DNA from: an uncultured Pseudomonadales bacterium
GTDB lineage: Bacteria; Pseudomonadota; Gammaproteobacteria; Pseudomonadales; Porticoccaceae
Length of the DNA stretch: 64,000 nucleotides
Assembly: GCA_943846685.1 (NCBI GenBank)
Contig: OX044363.1
Coordinates: forward strand, 910,001-974,000
Reading direction: 5' to 3'
Positions 55,535 through 64,000 of the stretch are shown piece after piece. Made by a program: the position numbers and the translations under genes. The notes beneath the pieces were generated by a model that was not told the origin of the DNA, ran no database searches, and was given only the letters and a program-made list of their open reading frames with translations. Numbering within the stretch: the stretch's first letter is position 1; the number at the start of each line of letters is the position of its first letter.

Positions 55535-56722
55535 GTGGCAACAAAATCCTGGCAAACTCCGAAAAATCTCCTTGTCGTAATGTCGGTGGCGATGACAGTT
55601 GCCTTTGCTACATGGATGGCACTGCTGAATAATTTTGTGATTGAGCGAGCCAGTTTTACTGGAGCGGAAATTGGTATGTTGCAGAGTATTCGTGAGGTGC
55701 CCGGATTTTTGGCGTTTACCGCGGTGTTTGTGTTGTTGCTGTTAAAAGAGCAGACCTTTGCCTATCTGTCTCTGGCACTGCTGGGTATTGGTGTTGCCGC
55801 GACCGGTTATTTCCCCACGGTAGTGGGGCTCTATCTGACAACCTTTTTAATGTCGGTTGGCTTTCATTATTACGAGACAATTAAGCAGTCCCTATCGCTG
55901 CAGTGGTTGAGTATCGAAGAGGCGCCAGCCATGCTCGGCAAACTGATTGCCGTTAGTTCGGTCGCATCGTTGGCGGCCTATAGTTTTTTATGGCTGGCCG
56001 AGGCGCATCTAGGGTTGAGTTTTAAAACCATCTATCTTGTGGGTGGCGGCTGTTGTCTGGCATTGACATTATTTGCCTGGCTGGGCTTTCCCCGCTTCCA
56101 GGCCAAGACACCGCAGCGCAAGCATCTGCTGATGCGCAAACGCTACTGGCTGTATTACGCGCTGACATTTATGGGCGGTGCGCGGCGGCAGATTTTTGTT
56201 GTTTTTGCCGGCTTCCTGATGGTCGAAAAGTTTGGTTACAGCGTCAGTGATATTGCGCTGTTGTATATTATTAATCATCTTTTTAACTGGGCTTTTGCCG
56301 GACGTATTGGCAAATTGGTAGGCCGTATTGGCGAGCGCCGGGCGCTGACCTTTGAGTACTGCGGTCTGTTCTGTGTGTTTACTGCCTATGCTTTTGTTAA
56401 CGATGCAACCTGGGCGGCGGGATTATATGTTCTGGATCATTTGTTTTTCTCTCTGGCGATTGCTATCAAAACCTACTTCCAGAAAATTGCCGATCCGGCA
56501 GATATGGCCTCCACAGCGGGGGTGGCTTTTACCATTAATCATATTGCGGCGGTGGTGATTCCCGCGCTGTTTGGTTTAGTGTGGCTGGTGTCGCCAGCGG
56601 CGGTATTTTTGATGGGTTCTGGGATGGCGTTAATCAGTCTGCTATTGGCGAGAAATATTCCAATGGCGCCCAGTGAAGGCAATGAGGTAGTGGTTGGGAA
56701 GGTGGCTGCGGTTTCGCTGTAA
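55535..56722 (+). CDS. Major facilitator superfamily transporter
   Basis: The 395-residue protein has about twelve hydrophobic helices, with an MFS loop-like basic patch GRIGKLVGRIGERRALTFEY in the middle. Helix 1 begins LLVVMSVAMTVAFATWMALL. Substrate unknown. It lies alone, upstream of a large hairpin repeat. Confidence 0.82.
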   Translation: MATKSWQTPKNLLVVMSVAMTVAFATWMALLNNFVIERASFTGAEIGMLQSIREVPGFLAFTAVFVLLLLKEQTFAYLSLALLGIGVAATGYFPTVVGLYLTTFLMSVGFHYYETIKQSLSLQWLSIEEAPAMLGKLIAVSSVASLAAYSFLWLAEAHLGLSFKTIYLVGGGCCLALTLFAWLGFPRFQAKTPQRKHLLMRKRYWLYYALTFMGGARRQIFVVFAGFLMVEKFGYSVSDIALLYIINHLFNWAFAGRIGKLVGRIGERRALTFEYCGLFCVFTAYAFVNDATWAAGLYVLDHLFFSLAIAIKTYFQKIADPADMASTAGVAFTINHIAAVVIPALFGLVWLVSPAAVFLMGSGMALISLLLARNIPMAPSEGNEVVVGKVAAVSL

Positions 56723-56735
56723 TAGCGATTTTTTT

Positions 56736-56833
56736 CTGTCATCCTGAACCTAAAGCCATGTCATCCTGAACGCAGTGAAGGATCTATTCTGGTTGTAACT
56801 GCAAGAAGATCCTTCACTGCGTTCAGGATGACA
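56736..56833. repeat. Intergenic repeat cluster F with a 27-bp perfect hairpin
   Basis: A 27-base arm (56759-56785, beginning TGTCATCCTGAACGCAG) is matched exactly in reverse complement by 56807-56833, with a 21-base loop. A partial unit (GTCATCCTGAACC) lies just before it. The structure sits between the convergent 3' ends of the MFS and PGPGW genes and could act as a transcription barrier. Confidence 0.9.
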
Positions 56834-56867
56834 AAAAAACATAATAACAAAGTAACCGGCAGTATTA

Positions 56868-57281
56868 TCAAACCACCAGCGGTGGTTTTTTAGCTTTGGC
56901 GCGCAGCCAGTTAAGCCCATTTAAAATGGCTGGGGTTCTAACTATTTTTCGTTCGATACGAAACTTACCCGGATAGTCGATCAGCAGCAAGCCAGTTACC
57001 AAGGTGAGGATTCCCTGGCCGGGTAAAAACAGCATTAATAGCCCCGCCAGAATCAAACCGTAACCCAGCAGATTTTTTCCAATCAGAGTCAGCAGTCGAA
57101 CCACCGGATGCTGGCTTTTCCACTTAGTTGGCTGTCGCTTTTTCGGGACAAAGTAATCTTCAGGAATTTTTGCGACTAGCCAGGGGAGAGTCAGCAGGCT
57201 GATAATAAACACAACCAGAGAGCCAATGCCGATCCACACCAGTAGCTGTTGATGACTCTCCAAGTTGATAAAGTTACTCAT
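56868..57281 (-). CDS. PGPGW-type membrane protein
   Basis: The 137-residue protein has an N-terminal helix pair (WIGIGSLVVFIISLLTLPWLV) and a second hydrophobic hairpin LLGYGLILAGLLMLFLPGQG followed by DYPGKFRIERK. The PGQG pattern is that of the PGPGW family of unknown function. It overlaps ygfZ by 4 bases (ATGA) on the minus strand and is probably cotranscribed. Confidence 0.75.
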   Translation of the reverse strand: MSNFINLESHQQLLVWIGIGSLVVFIISLLTLPWLVAKIPEDYFVPKKRQPTKWKSQHPVVRLLTLIGKNLLGYGLILAGLLMLFLPGQGILTLVTGLLLIDYPGKFRIERKIVRTPAILNGLNWLRAKAKKPPLVV

Positions 57282-58018
57282 GGGCTGGCTGGAATCTCGT
57301 AGGGCAGAGGTAGATGCATAACCGCTGTTAGCGACTGTTCACCAATTTGTATCTCCGTGCAATCGCTGGCTTTATCAGCCAGTACTGCTAATACTTCTAC
57401 GGTGGATGGGTCTGCCCAGGCCGCGCTGGCAATATTGCCGATACTTTTCCCTTCGCTATTTCTTAGTTCATCACCGGCATTGGGCAGGCTGTTGAGGGAT
57501 AGATGCAGATGATGCATACGGCGTTTTACTGCGCCGCGATAATGGGCACGAGCGACAATCTCCTGTCCTGTGTAACAACCTTTTTTAAAGTTGATGTAGC
57601 CTAGTGCATCGAGATTTAGCATCTGCGGAATAAACATATCACTGGTTTCGGCAACCACGTCGGCACTGCCGGTTCTGATTCTCTGGAGATTGCTTAGAAC
57701 AGTAGTGTCTGAATACTGCTGGCTAACATCGCTGATCTCGGTCTTAAAAAACACCGCGTATTTTTTAAGATTGGCTATAGCTAAATCTTTAACTGAGTGA
57801 TGGGTTTCTAAAATAATATTGTCCTGCTCGTCGCAGCTGGCGCTAAACAGGAAAATAATCCGTCCTTTGGGGGTGCAGTGGGCACCATTAATAGTTGCAT
57901 CGCCCGTTAGGCTTTCCATGTCGCAAGTCACCTGACCCTGCAAAAACTTGCGGCTGTCGGGGCCGGTTAGTTGGATATAAGCTCGTGGGTCGGTTATTTC
58001 TTTATTCTGTTCGGTCAT
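57278..58018 (-). CDS. ygfZ: Folate-binding iron-sulfur cluster protein YgfZ
   Basis: The 246-residue GcvT-like protein supports assembly or repair of certain Fe-S enzymes. The family motif K-G-C-Y-T-G-Q-E is present in FKKGCYTGQEIVARAHYRGA. The length is shorter than that of E. coli YgfZ (326), mainly at the C terminus. ATG 58018 is preceded by GGA at 6 bases. Divergent from sdhE, a common arrangement. Confidence 0.92.
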   Translation of the reverse strand: MTEQNKEITDPRAYIQLTGPDSRKFLQGQVTCDMESLTGDATINGAHCTPKGRIIFLFSASCDEQDNIILETHHSVKDLAIANLKKYAVFFKTEISDVSQQYSDTTVLSNLQRIRTGSADVVAETSDMFIPQMLNLDALGYINFKKGCYTGQEIVARAHYRGAVKRRMHHLHLSLNSLPNAGDELRNSEGKSIGNIASAAWADPSTVEVLAVLADKASDCTEIQIGEQSLTAVMHLPLPYEIPASP

Positions 58019-58116
58019 CGCCAATCCGTAGGTTTTGGTGACACTGTTGAATCACAGTGTAGGTTAATGAGTGATTGTCTCTTATAATGCGGCTTTAACA
58101 CAATTAATGATTAGCT

Positions 58117-58362
58117 ATGAATAAAAATCGTCTGCGCTGGGCCTGTCGCCGAGGTATGTTGGAACTGGATTTACTGCTTGAGCCCTTTGCTGAAGAGTTC
58201 TATGAAACCCTCGAAGAAAGTGATCAGCTGCGTTTTGAAGCACTGCTTGAATGTGAGGATCAGTCGCTGTTTTTATGGCTGATGAAGCGCGAGCCTGCAG
58301 ATAACCCCGATTTGCAAAGGATAGTGCAGATTATTCATGAGTCACGTAGCAAAAACAGCTGA
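58117..58362 (+). CDS. sdhE: Succinate dehydrogenase assembly factor SdhE
   Basis: The 81-residue protein flavinylates SdhA and FrdA. The family motif RRGMLELDLLL is present near the N terminus. It overlaps the following ygfX by 26 bases. Confidence 0.94.
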   Translation: MNKNRLRWACRRGMLELDLLLEPFAEEFYETLEESDQLRFEALLECEDQSLFLWLMKREPADNPDLQRIVQIIHESRSKNS

Positions 58363-58780
58363 ATTTAGGCTTTACCCCTCAAAATATTTTCTCTATGCCA
58401 AGCTGGGTCTGGCGGTTGCGGCTGGTTTGATTATAGCGGCCGCGCCAATTCTGCTCTGGGCTAAAGTTGTCGGGCTGTATATTGTGCTCGCGGTTGGTTA
58501 TCGCTTTTATGCGGATTTTTGTCGGCAATCCCCAGAGCGGCTTTTTGTTGTGGATGATCAGCTGGAATGCTGGCGTTTGGTTTCTCAAACCAGCGGTGAA
58601 AATGAGCTGCGCTTGGAGCCCACTCAGTTTGTGACTGGATATTTAGTGGTGCTCTACTTAAGAGACTTGCAGGGTATCAGGCTCACTAGAGTAATTCCCA
58701 GAGACAGCCTGTCTGAGGAAGATCATCGGCTGTTGCGAAAGTTACTTATCTCAAGAAATTCTTATAGAAAGACCTCTTAA
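58337..58780 (+). CDS. ygfX: YgfX/CptA-like membrane protein
   Basis: The 147-residue protein has two adjacent hydrophobic helices (YAKLGLAVAAGLIIAAAPIL and VVGLYIVLAVGYRFY) and a cytosolic C-terminal domain. The order sdhE-ygfX is conserved in gammaproteobacteria, where ygfX was described as the partner of YgfY (SdhE), once as a toxin-antitoxin pair and later not. The start overlaps the end of sdhE. Confidence 0.75.
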   Translation: MSHVAKTAEFRLYPSKYFLYAKLGLAVAAGLIIAAAPILLWAKVVGLYIVLAVGYRFYADFCRQSPERLFVVDDQLECWRLVSQTSGENELRLEPTQFVTGYLVVLYLRDLQGIRLTRVIPRDSLSEEDHRLLRKLLISRNSYRKTS

Positions 58781-58785
58781 AAGAC

Positions 58786-60408
58786 CTAGCTGCGATTAAT
58801 AATCACATCCTGTCCGGCAAAATTAATCGGTACTAAAATAGTATCTTTGGCGATCGGTGCCAGCTCTGGATAGTCCAGAGTATAGTGCAGGCCACGGCTC
58901 TCTTTGCGCTGTAGAGCGCAGCGAATAATTAACTCGGCAACCGTTGCCAGATTACGCAGTTCAAGCAGATCGCGGCCCACGGTGTAATTGCTGTAATACT
59001 CTTGAATCTCTTTTTGGAGCAGCTTGATACGGTGCTCGGCACGCTGCAGGCGCTTATCGGTACGCACAATACCCACGTAATCCCACATAAAGCGGCGCAA
59101 TTCATCCCAGTTGTGGGAGATAACCACATCTTCATCGGAATCGGCGACTTTCGATTCATCCCACTCTCTAACAAAGTCCGGTTCTGGGATCTTATCTTGC
59201 ATCTGATTGATTTCATTAGCCGCTGCATGGGCGTAAACCAAACATTCGAGCAGCGAATTACTGGCCATGCGATTGGCGCCGTGCAGCCCTGTAAACGCAC
59301 TCTCGCCAATAGCGTAGAGATTGAGCAGATCGGTCTGCCCCTTGGTATTTACAATAATACCGCCGCAGGTGTAATGGGCCGCGGGAACCACAGGAATTGA
59401 ATCGGTGGTGATATCGATACCAAATTCTAGGCAGTGCTTGTAAACCGTGGGGAAGTGCTCAGTAATAAACTCAGCGGGTTTATGGCTGATATCCAAATAC
59501 AGGCAGTCACTGCCCAGTCGTTTCATCTCATGGTCAATGGCCCGCGCCACTACATCTCTGGGTGCCAGCTCGGCATCTGGATGGAAGTTGTGCATAAACG
59601 CCGAACCGTCGGGAAGCTTTAGCAGCGCACCCTCACCACGCAGAGCCTCGGTAATCAAAAATGATTTGGCCTTGGGGTGATAGAGGCAGGTGGGGTGAAA
59701 TTGATTAAATTCCAGATTGGCTACGCGACAGCCGCGTCGCCAAGCCATTGCAATACCGTCGCCACTGGCGCCGTCAGGATTGCTAGTATAAAGATAGGTT
59801 TTACTAGCGCCGCCGGTGGCCAGTACCACGCTCTTGGCTCTAAAAAGAGAGACAGCGCCGCTATTAATATCGAGGATATAAGAGCCGGTGCAGCGGATTT
59901 TTCGCGAGTCGCTGTCTGCCTGAGTAACAAGATCTACAGCGCAGTGATGTTCAAAGATATCAATATTTTTAGCCGCTATGGCTCGATCGACCAGTGTGCC
60001 GGTGATTTCTTTGCCGGTCGCGTCTGCCGTATGCAGAATACGGCGATGACTGTGGCCACCTTCCTGAGTCAGGTGATAGGTGGTCTGGTCCTCTTCACGG
60101 GTAAAATCAACACCCTTGTTGATCAACCATTGCACCGAGGCCGGGCCATTTTCTACCACAAAGCGCACCGCTTCTTCGTGACAGAGACCTGCGCCAGCCA
60201 CCAGAGTGTCGGCAATATGCGCTTCAGAACTGTCGTTTTTATCGAATACTGCGGCGATCCCGCCCTGGGCCAGCCACGAGGCTCCACCCTGAAGTGAGGC
60301 TTTGCTGATCAGCGCGACGCGGAGGTTGGAATCCAGCTGCAATGCCACAGCTAAACCAGCGGCACCACTGCCTATAATCAGAACATCGTAGATATGGGTT
60401 TGTTTCAT
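58786..60408 (-). CDS. nadB: L-aspartate oxidase
   Basis: This FAD enzyme oxidises aspartate to iminoaspartate for NAD synthesis. The 540 residues equal the E. coli length when ATG 60408 is used. The FAD loop is [15 protein letters not shown], and active-site features include [25 protein letters not shown] and AAHYTCGGI. An in-frame TTG at 60453 would add 15 residues but is not needed. Divergent from rpoE, as in related genomes. Confidence 0.95.
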   Translation of the reverse strand: MKQTHIYDVLIIGSGAAGLAVALQLDSNLRVALISKASLQGGASWLAQGGIAAVFDKNDSSEAHIADTLVAGAGLCHEEAVRFVVENGPASVQWLINKGVDFTREEDQTTYHLTQEGGHSHRRILHTADATGKEITGTLVDRAIAAKNIDIFEHHCAVDLVTQADSDSRKIRCTGSYILDINSGAVSLFRAKSVVLATGGASKTYLYTSNPDGASGDGIAMAWRRGCRVANLEFNQFHPTCLYHPKAKSFLITEALRGEGALLKLPDGSAFMHNFHPDAELAPRDVVARAIDHEMKRLGSDCLYLDISHKPAEFITEHFPTVYKHCLEFGIDITTDSIPVVPAAHYTCGGIIVNTKGQTDLLNLYAIGESAFTGLHGANRMASNSLLECLVYAHAAANEINQMQDKIPEPDFVREWDESKVADSDEDVVISHNWDELRRFMWDYVGIVRTDKRLQRAEHRIKLLQKEIQEYYSNYTVGRDLLELRNLATVAELIIRCALQRKESRGLHYTLDYPELAPIAKDTILVPINFAGQDVIINRS

Positions 60409-60462
60409 GGTTGGGTCACAATCGGTTGACGCGGCATGATAGTATAAGCTCAAATTACAAGC

Positions 60463-60489
60463 GAACTAAATCGCTTGCTGGTGGTCTGT
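60463..60489 (+). promoter_or_regulatory. Sigma-E-type promoter of rpoE (autoregulation)
   Basis: GAACTA (60463-60468), a 16-bp spacer, and TCTGT (60485-60489) match the RpoE/AlgU promoter pattern GAACTT-N16-TCTGA with one mismatch in each box. It lies about 75 bp before the rpoE ATG and would give positive feedback. Confidence 0.6.
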
Positions 60490-60563
60490 CTTTGATTGCC
60501 GTTATTTATATTAAGTGTAAAAAGCAATAATAACCCGGAAATGTAGGATAAATGGACTCCTAA

Positions 60564-61154
60564 ATGACAGAAAAAAAGACAGAACCCACTGACCAACAGC
60601 TCGTGGTCAGGGTGCAGAAAGGCGATAAACGCGCCTTTGATCTGCTCGTTCTCAAATACCAATACAAAGTACACGCCATAGTTGCGCGTTTTATTCGCGA
60701 CAGTGATGAGGTGAGGGATGTAGTGCAGGAGGCTTTTATTAAAGCCTATCGGGCACTGCCCAAGTTTCGCGGCGATAGTCAGTTTTATACCTGGCTGTAC
60801 AGAATTGCCGTGAATACCGCGAAAAATTACCTGGTTGCCCGCAGCAGAAGACCGCCATCCTCAGATGTAGATCTGGATGATGCGGAGTACTACTCTGGCA
60901 GCGAGCAACTTAAGGATACTGGTACCCCTGAAAATCAACTGTTTCGCGATCAGCTTGAAGAGGTGATTAATCAGGCGATTATCGAGTTGCCTGAAGATCT
61001 TCGAACTGCTGTGACACTGCGCGAATATGAAGGCTTGAGTTACGAGGATATTGCCTCGGTGATGAACTGCCCAGTGGGCACGATTCGATCACGGATTTTC
61101 CGTGGTAGAGAGTCAATTGATGTGCGAGTTCTAGAATTAATTGAAGGGCAGTGA
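60564..61154 (+). CDS. rpoE: RNA polymerase sigma factor RpoE (AlgU/AlgT)
   Basis: The 196-residue ECF sigma factor directs the envelope-stress response. Sigma-2 is LVLKYQYKVHAIVARFIRD with QEAFIKAYRALPKFRGDSQFYTWLYRIA. Sigma-4 is the helix-turn-helix YEGLSYEDIASVMNCPVGTIRSRIFRGR. It is followed by its anti-sigma factor genes. Confidence 0.97.
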   Translation: MTEKKTEPTDQQLVVRVQKGDKRAFDLLVLKYQYKVHAIVARFIRDSDEVRDVVQEAFIKAYRALPKFRGDSQFYTWLYRIAVNTAKNYLVARSRRPPSSDVDLDDAEYYSGSEQLKDTGTPENQLFRDQLEEVINQAIIELPEDLRTAVTLREYEGLSYEDIASVMNCPVGTIRSRIFRGRESIDVRVLELIEGQ

Positions 61155-61163
61155 ACTAATGGT

Positions 61164-61190
61164 GAACCTTTTAAATAATCACCGGTCTTA
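61164..61190 (+). promoter_or_regulatory. Possible second sigma-E promoter upstream of rseA
   Basis: GAACCT (61164-61169), 16 bp, TCTTA (61186-61190) resembles the sigma-E pattern with one change in each box. It lies in the 151-bp gap between rpoE and rseA, where an internal promoter would raise anti-sigma factor levels. A short dyad GGTGA/TCACC overlaps it. Weak evidence. Confidence 0.3.
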
Positions 61191-61305
61191 CCCACAGTAT
61201 TTATGTAATGAACAGTTACTAATAAAGCACTATTTAAAGAAGATTATCTTAAACAATTTAGTGAAATTTAACTTTAGCGCTAGTTTTACACGAAGAGGTA
61301 AATGA

Positions 61306-62037
61306 ATGAGCGATCACAAGGAACGCCTGGAGGAGTCACTCTCCGCACTTATGGATGGTGAAGCTACTGAAATGGAGACTCATCGCCTACTCAAAGCGGT
61401 TGCAGAAGACCCGAAGTTAAGAGGTCAGTGGACGCGCTATCATATGGCCTCGTCGACTATCAAAGGTGAGCCGGCGACAACCTCGATAGACTATTCAGCT
61501 GCTATTTCAGCGGCGATTGATCAGGAGCCTGCGCACCGCAGAAGCGCTATAACAGTATTTGCCGGCTCGGCAGGACGTTTTGCCATTGCCGCCTCGGTCG
61601 CACTGGTTGCCGTATTTGGTGTTCAGCAGCTCAACAGCCCCTTAGATACCGCTAGTCCAGTATCAGAGTTTGCCGGCCTAGAAACTCCGGTTGAAAATAG
61701 CGGTCCAGCGATTCAGTTTCCCTCAGGCTTCCAGCCGAGCATCAATGCTCGCACTGTCAGTGTCGGCGGGAACAATAAAAGCTCCCAGCGCGCCGTACCG
61801 GTGCTTGAGGTTAATCAGCAAGTTCAGCAACAGGTAAAGCAGCAGTATTCAGAGGCTGAAATGCGCGCCTACCTCAACAATATTATGTCCAAGCACTCCA
61901 GCCATGCAGCGTTAAACAGTAATCAGGGAATGATGCCATTCGCCCGCCTAAGCGAAACTGAGAGCAAAGCTGAGAACAAAACCGGAAGCGCAGCTGTAAG
62001 CAAAAGTATCGGCGAGGCATCTTCCGATAAGGAATAA
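61306..62037 (+). CDS. rseA: Anti-sigma-E factor RseA (MucA-like)
   Basis: The 243-residue protein has an N-terminal sigma-binding domain (LEESLSALMDGEATEMETHRLL), one central membrane helix (about residues 95-115, AGRFAIAASVALVAVFGVQQ), and a periplasmic tail rich in Gln and Ser. It is recognised by position and by the RseA N-terminal pattern. Periplasmic cleavage by DegS-type proteases would free RpoE. Confidence 0.93.
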   Translation: MSDHKERLEESLSALMDGEATEMETHRLLKAVAEDPKLRGQWTRYHMASSTIKGEPATTSIDYSAAISAAIDQEPAHRRSAITVFAGSAGRFAIAASVALVAVFGVQQLNSPLDTASPVSEFAGLETPVENSGPAIQFPSGFQPSINARTVSVGGNNKSSQRAVPVLEVNQQVQQQVKQQYSEAEMRAYLNNIMSKHSSHAALNSNQGMMPFARLSETESKAENKTGSAAVSKSIGEASSDKE

Positions 62038-62046
62038 CAGATCATA

Positions 62047-63024
62047 ATGGTTGTATTCTCATCATTTAAAATAGCATTTAAAGCGCTTAAACAGGCGGCT
62101 CTGGTAGCCGCCGTTTTGCTGCATGGGCCGGTATTTTCTGCTCCGATGGAATCTGCTCATGATCTGATGGCGCGCATGGCCAAAGCCTCTCGAGAGCTTA
62201 GTTACAGCGGTGTTTTCACCTACGAATACCGCGGCAACCTGACTAGCGTAAAGCTGATGCATCAGGTTCGAGAGGGTAAAATCTACGAACGCCTGTTGCA
62301 TATGGACGGAACCCAACGCGATGTGGTTAGCCGCACTGACAGCGTTGACTGTGTCCGCACTGGCGATATGCTTTTGCGTGGCAATGCCTACAAAATCAAC
62401 AATGAGAATTATTCGCGCTTAGAAGACTTCTACGAATTTCATATCAAGGGCGATGGGCGCATTGCCAATCGTCATGTGTCTATGGTGCACGTGCTGCCCA
62501 AAGATAAGTATCGCTATGGCTATGTGGTCGCAATCGACAAAGAGTCCGGTCTATTACTGCAGTCTATATTGATGAGCCATACCGGCAAGCCTCTTGAACG
62601 TTTCCAGTTTGTCGATGTGAATATTGGAGAATCATCGGCGGGTATTGATCTTCAACTCAAAGGTGACGAATTTGGAGCGGTTGACCAAGCTAATTGTATT
62701 CAGGTCAGTCGCAAAATAGATGCCCTTAAATCAATGTGGCACATGGATTGGCTGCCGCCGGGCTTTGTTTTAGCCTCTCATCAATCACCGGATGCCCAGG
62801 GTCAGGAAGCGATGATGTTTACCGATGGTCTGGCCGTGTTTTCGGTGTTTATTGATTCGGTGCAGGGCACTGTGCTGCCGCCGATTGACGCAAAGCTGGG
62901 CGCCACAGTCGCGGTGTTGACCAAAGCCGATATCAATGGCCACCAATATGCGATCTGTGTGGTCGGTGAAATTCCTCGCGGCACAGCCAGTCAAGTGGCC
63001 AGTGCTATTAGTTTAGCGCCCTAA
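62047..63024 (+). CDS. rseB: Periplasmic anti-sigma regulator RseB (MucB)
   Basis: The 325-residue protein protects RseA from cleavage. It has a signal peptide (about residues 1-31) and an N-terminal lipoprotein-like domain (MARMAKASRELSYSGVFTYEYRG). The C-terminal domain contains WHMDWLPPGF and the MMFTDGLAVFSVFID block. It is 9 bp after rseA. Confidence 0.94.
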   Translation: MVVFSSFKIAFKALKQAALVAAVLLHGPVFSAPMESAHDLMARMAKASRELSYSGVFTYEYRGNLTSVKLMHQVREGKIYERLLHMDGTQRDVVSRTDSVDCVRTGDMLLRGNAYKINNENYSRLEDFYEFHIKGDGRIANRHVSMVHVLPKDKYRYGYVVAIDKESGLLLQSILMSHTGKPLERFQFVDVNIGESSAGIDLQLKGDEFGAVDQANCIQVSRKIDALKSMWHMDWLPPGFVLASHQSPDAQGQEAMMFTDGLAVFSVFIDSVQGTVLPPIDAKLGATVAVLTKADINGHQYAICVVGEIPRGTASQVASAISLAP

Positions 63025-63038
63025 GGGGCAGAGTATTT

Positions 63039-63509
63039 ATGATTCTTGAAACAGGAACCGTTGTCGCTGTTGAGTCTGATGGGCTATGGGTTGAGACCAT
63101 TCAGAAGTCTGCCTGCGAAGCCTGTGTGGCTGAAAAAGGCTGCGGTCAAAAATTTCTCTCCAAATTGGCGGGCAAGACAACCAGTATTCGGGTTTTGCTG
63201 AATAATCAACCACAACAAAAATTTTCTATCGGCCAGTCGGTGACCATAGGTATTCCCGAAGACGTTATTGTGTTGGCCTCTCTGCTGGTCTATCTGCTGC
63301 CAATCTTTGGGGCTGTGGCTGGCGCCGCTATTGTCGGTATCAATGGTGGGGGTGATTTACAGAGTATTTCTGGTGCTCTAACTGGATTGTTGTTGGGCGG
63401 TTGGCTGGTCAGACTCCATAGTCAAAAATCGCGCAATGATCTGCGTTACAACCCGATTTTAGTCGACCCTTCGGCTGACACTGATGCGGCGATTATTCAG
63501 GTTCGATGA
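63039..63509 (+). CDS. rseC: Sigma-E regulator RseC (MucC)
   Basis: The 156-residue inner-membrane protein has an N-terminal Cys-rich part (SACEACVAEKGCGQ, four Cys) and two membrane helices (VIVLASLLVYLLPIFGAVAGA and LTGLLLGGWLV). RseC is a conserved part of the rpoE operon and also supports reduction of SoxR in E. coli. It lies 14 bp after rseB. Confidence 0.92.
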   Translation: MILETGTVVAVESDGLWVETIQKSACEACVAEKGCGQKFLSKLAGKTTSIRVLLNNQPQQKFSIGQSVTIGIPEDVIVLASLLVYLLPIFGAVAGAAIVGINGGGDLQSISGALTGLLLGGWLVRLHSQKSRNDLRYNPILVDPSADTDAAIIQVR

Positions 63510-63622
63510 TCTGTATTAACTACGTCTGATTATGGTTTATCTATCATCTTCTGTTCGACTATTTTTAATAATGCCGATAACACTTTTATACCAAAGCGAT
63601 TATTAATATTGGAGAAAATTCT

Positions 63623-64000
63623 GTGATTAAAAGATTTGCCGCCGCTACTTCGTTTGTTCTTATTCTATTTATATCTCTGTCTGCCAATGCCCAGTTACCA
63701 GATTTTACCGCCCTGATTGAAGAGACTTCACCGGCGGTGGTTAAAATTAATACGGTGCAGAAGACCCGAAAAAGTGCCGGGTCGCAAATACCCCCGGGGC
63801 AAATTCCGGAGATTTTCCGCGAACTATTTCAGCAGCGCGAGAGACAGCAGGCGCCGCGTCCAGCCTTTTCCATGGGCTCAGGTTTTGTGATTTCCGATGA
63901 TGGCTATATTCTTACCAATCACCATGTGGTCGACGGGGCGGATGAAATAGTCGTACGTTTTTCCGATCGACGAGAATTTACCGCCGAGATAGTCGGCAAA
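63623..64000 (+). CDS. degP: Periplasmic serine protease DegP/DegQ-like (MucD), 5' end
   Basis: The gene runs out of the window. It starts at GTG 63623, with GGAGA 7 bases upstream. The 126 visible residues show a signal peptide ([20 protein letters not shown]), an early protease segment [15 protein letters not shown], a Gln-rich LA-loop-like stretch ([12 protein letters not shown]), [20 protein letters not shown] with the catalytic His, and [14 protein letters not shown]. It is the last gene of the envelope-stress group, 113 bp after rseC. Confidence 0.93.
   Translation, partial: MIKRFAAATSFVLILFISLSANAQLPDFTALIEETSPAVVKINTVQKTRKSAGSQIPPGQIPEIFRELFQQRERQQAPRPAFSMGSGFVISDDGYILTNHHVVDGADEIVVRFSDRREFTAEIVGK

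Overview
The window reads as a chromosome segment of a marine-type gammaproteobacterium, most likely in or near the Cellvibrionales (SAR92/Porticoccaceae-like). The grounds are inference: a fused BioH-BioC biotin protein of the kind known from Saccharophagus, Teredinibacter and Cellvibrio, the rpoE-rseA-rseB-rseC-degP order next to a divergent nadB, dsbC-hom-thrC, an sdhE/ygfX pair, and a TorF-like porin beside glnK-amtB. Gene density is high, base composition is even, and I saw no tRNA, rRNA, CRISPR array, insertion sequence or prophage.

Layout. 1-1500: the end of one OmpA-like barrel gene and a complete paralogue, each followed by a nearly identical terminator (tandem duplication). 1.5-12.2 kb: sbcB, pyrB, an acyltransferase, dinG, yqcC, deaD (minus), a histidine-phosphatase-fold protein, an SDR and pdxH. 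12.2-19.7 kb: mostly minus-strand genes (greB, an S9 peptidase, yciH, a DMT exporter, a SIMPL protein, yifB/comM, ubiK), interrupted by a plus-strand K+ channel with a C-terminal Cys4 zinc-ribbon-like tail. 19.7-22.9 kb: a nitrogen module with a sigma-54-like promoter, TorF-type porin, glnK, amtB and a second glnK. 23-26.7 kb: dsbC-hom-thrC. 27-31.6 kb: bioB-bioF-bioHC-bioD behind a likely BirA operator. bioHC carries a one-base frameshift. 31.6-39 kb: a DUF3094-type small protein, recJ, a DMT permease, a Tat-type msrB, divergent tesA, frameshifted ybbA, and ybbP. 39-44.8 kb: a histidine-kinase-like protein with degraded ATP-binding boxes, a COG0701 permease, selO and an SMP-30-like protein. 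44.9-50.2 kb: prfB with its programmed frameshift, lysS, a small cytochrome c, heme A synthase and ung. 50.2-55.2 kb: a type I secretion locus with a DUF4114/RTX protein, a PrtD-like transporter whose ATPase motifs are degenerate, and an HlyD-like adaptor. 55.5-58.8 kb: an MFS carrier, a PGPGW membrane protein, ygfZ, sdhE and ygfX. 58.8-64 kb: nadB and the envelope-stress operon rpoE-rseA-rseB-rseC-degP, with degP cut by the window end.

A dispersed family of intergenic palindromic repeats (core TCATCCTGAGCGAAG and relatives) fills most longer gaps, always at gene 3' ends. It includes a 104-bp tandem duplication and a 3 x 35-bp array.

No single locus is clearly a new defence or mobile system. 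The best candidates for something undescribed are the ATPase-degenerate type I secretion transporter beside its RTX protein, the pseudokinase-like sensor divergent from a Cys-rich permease, and the K+ channel with a zinc-ribbon-like tail. Three single-base frameshifts (one in bioHC, two in ybbA) all lie in short homopolymers and could be sequence errors.
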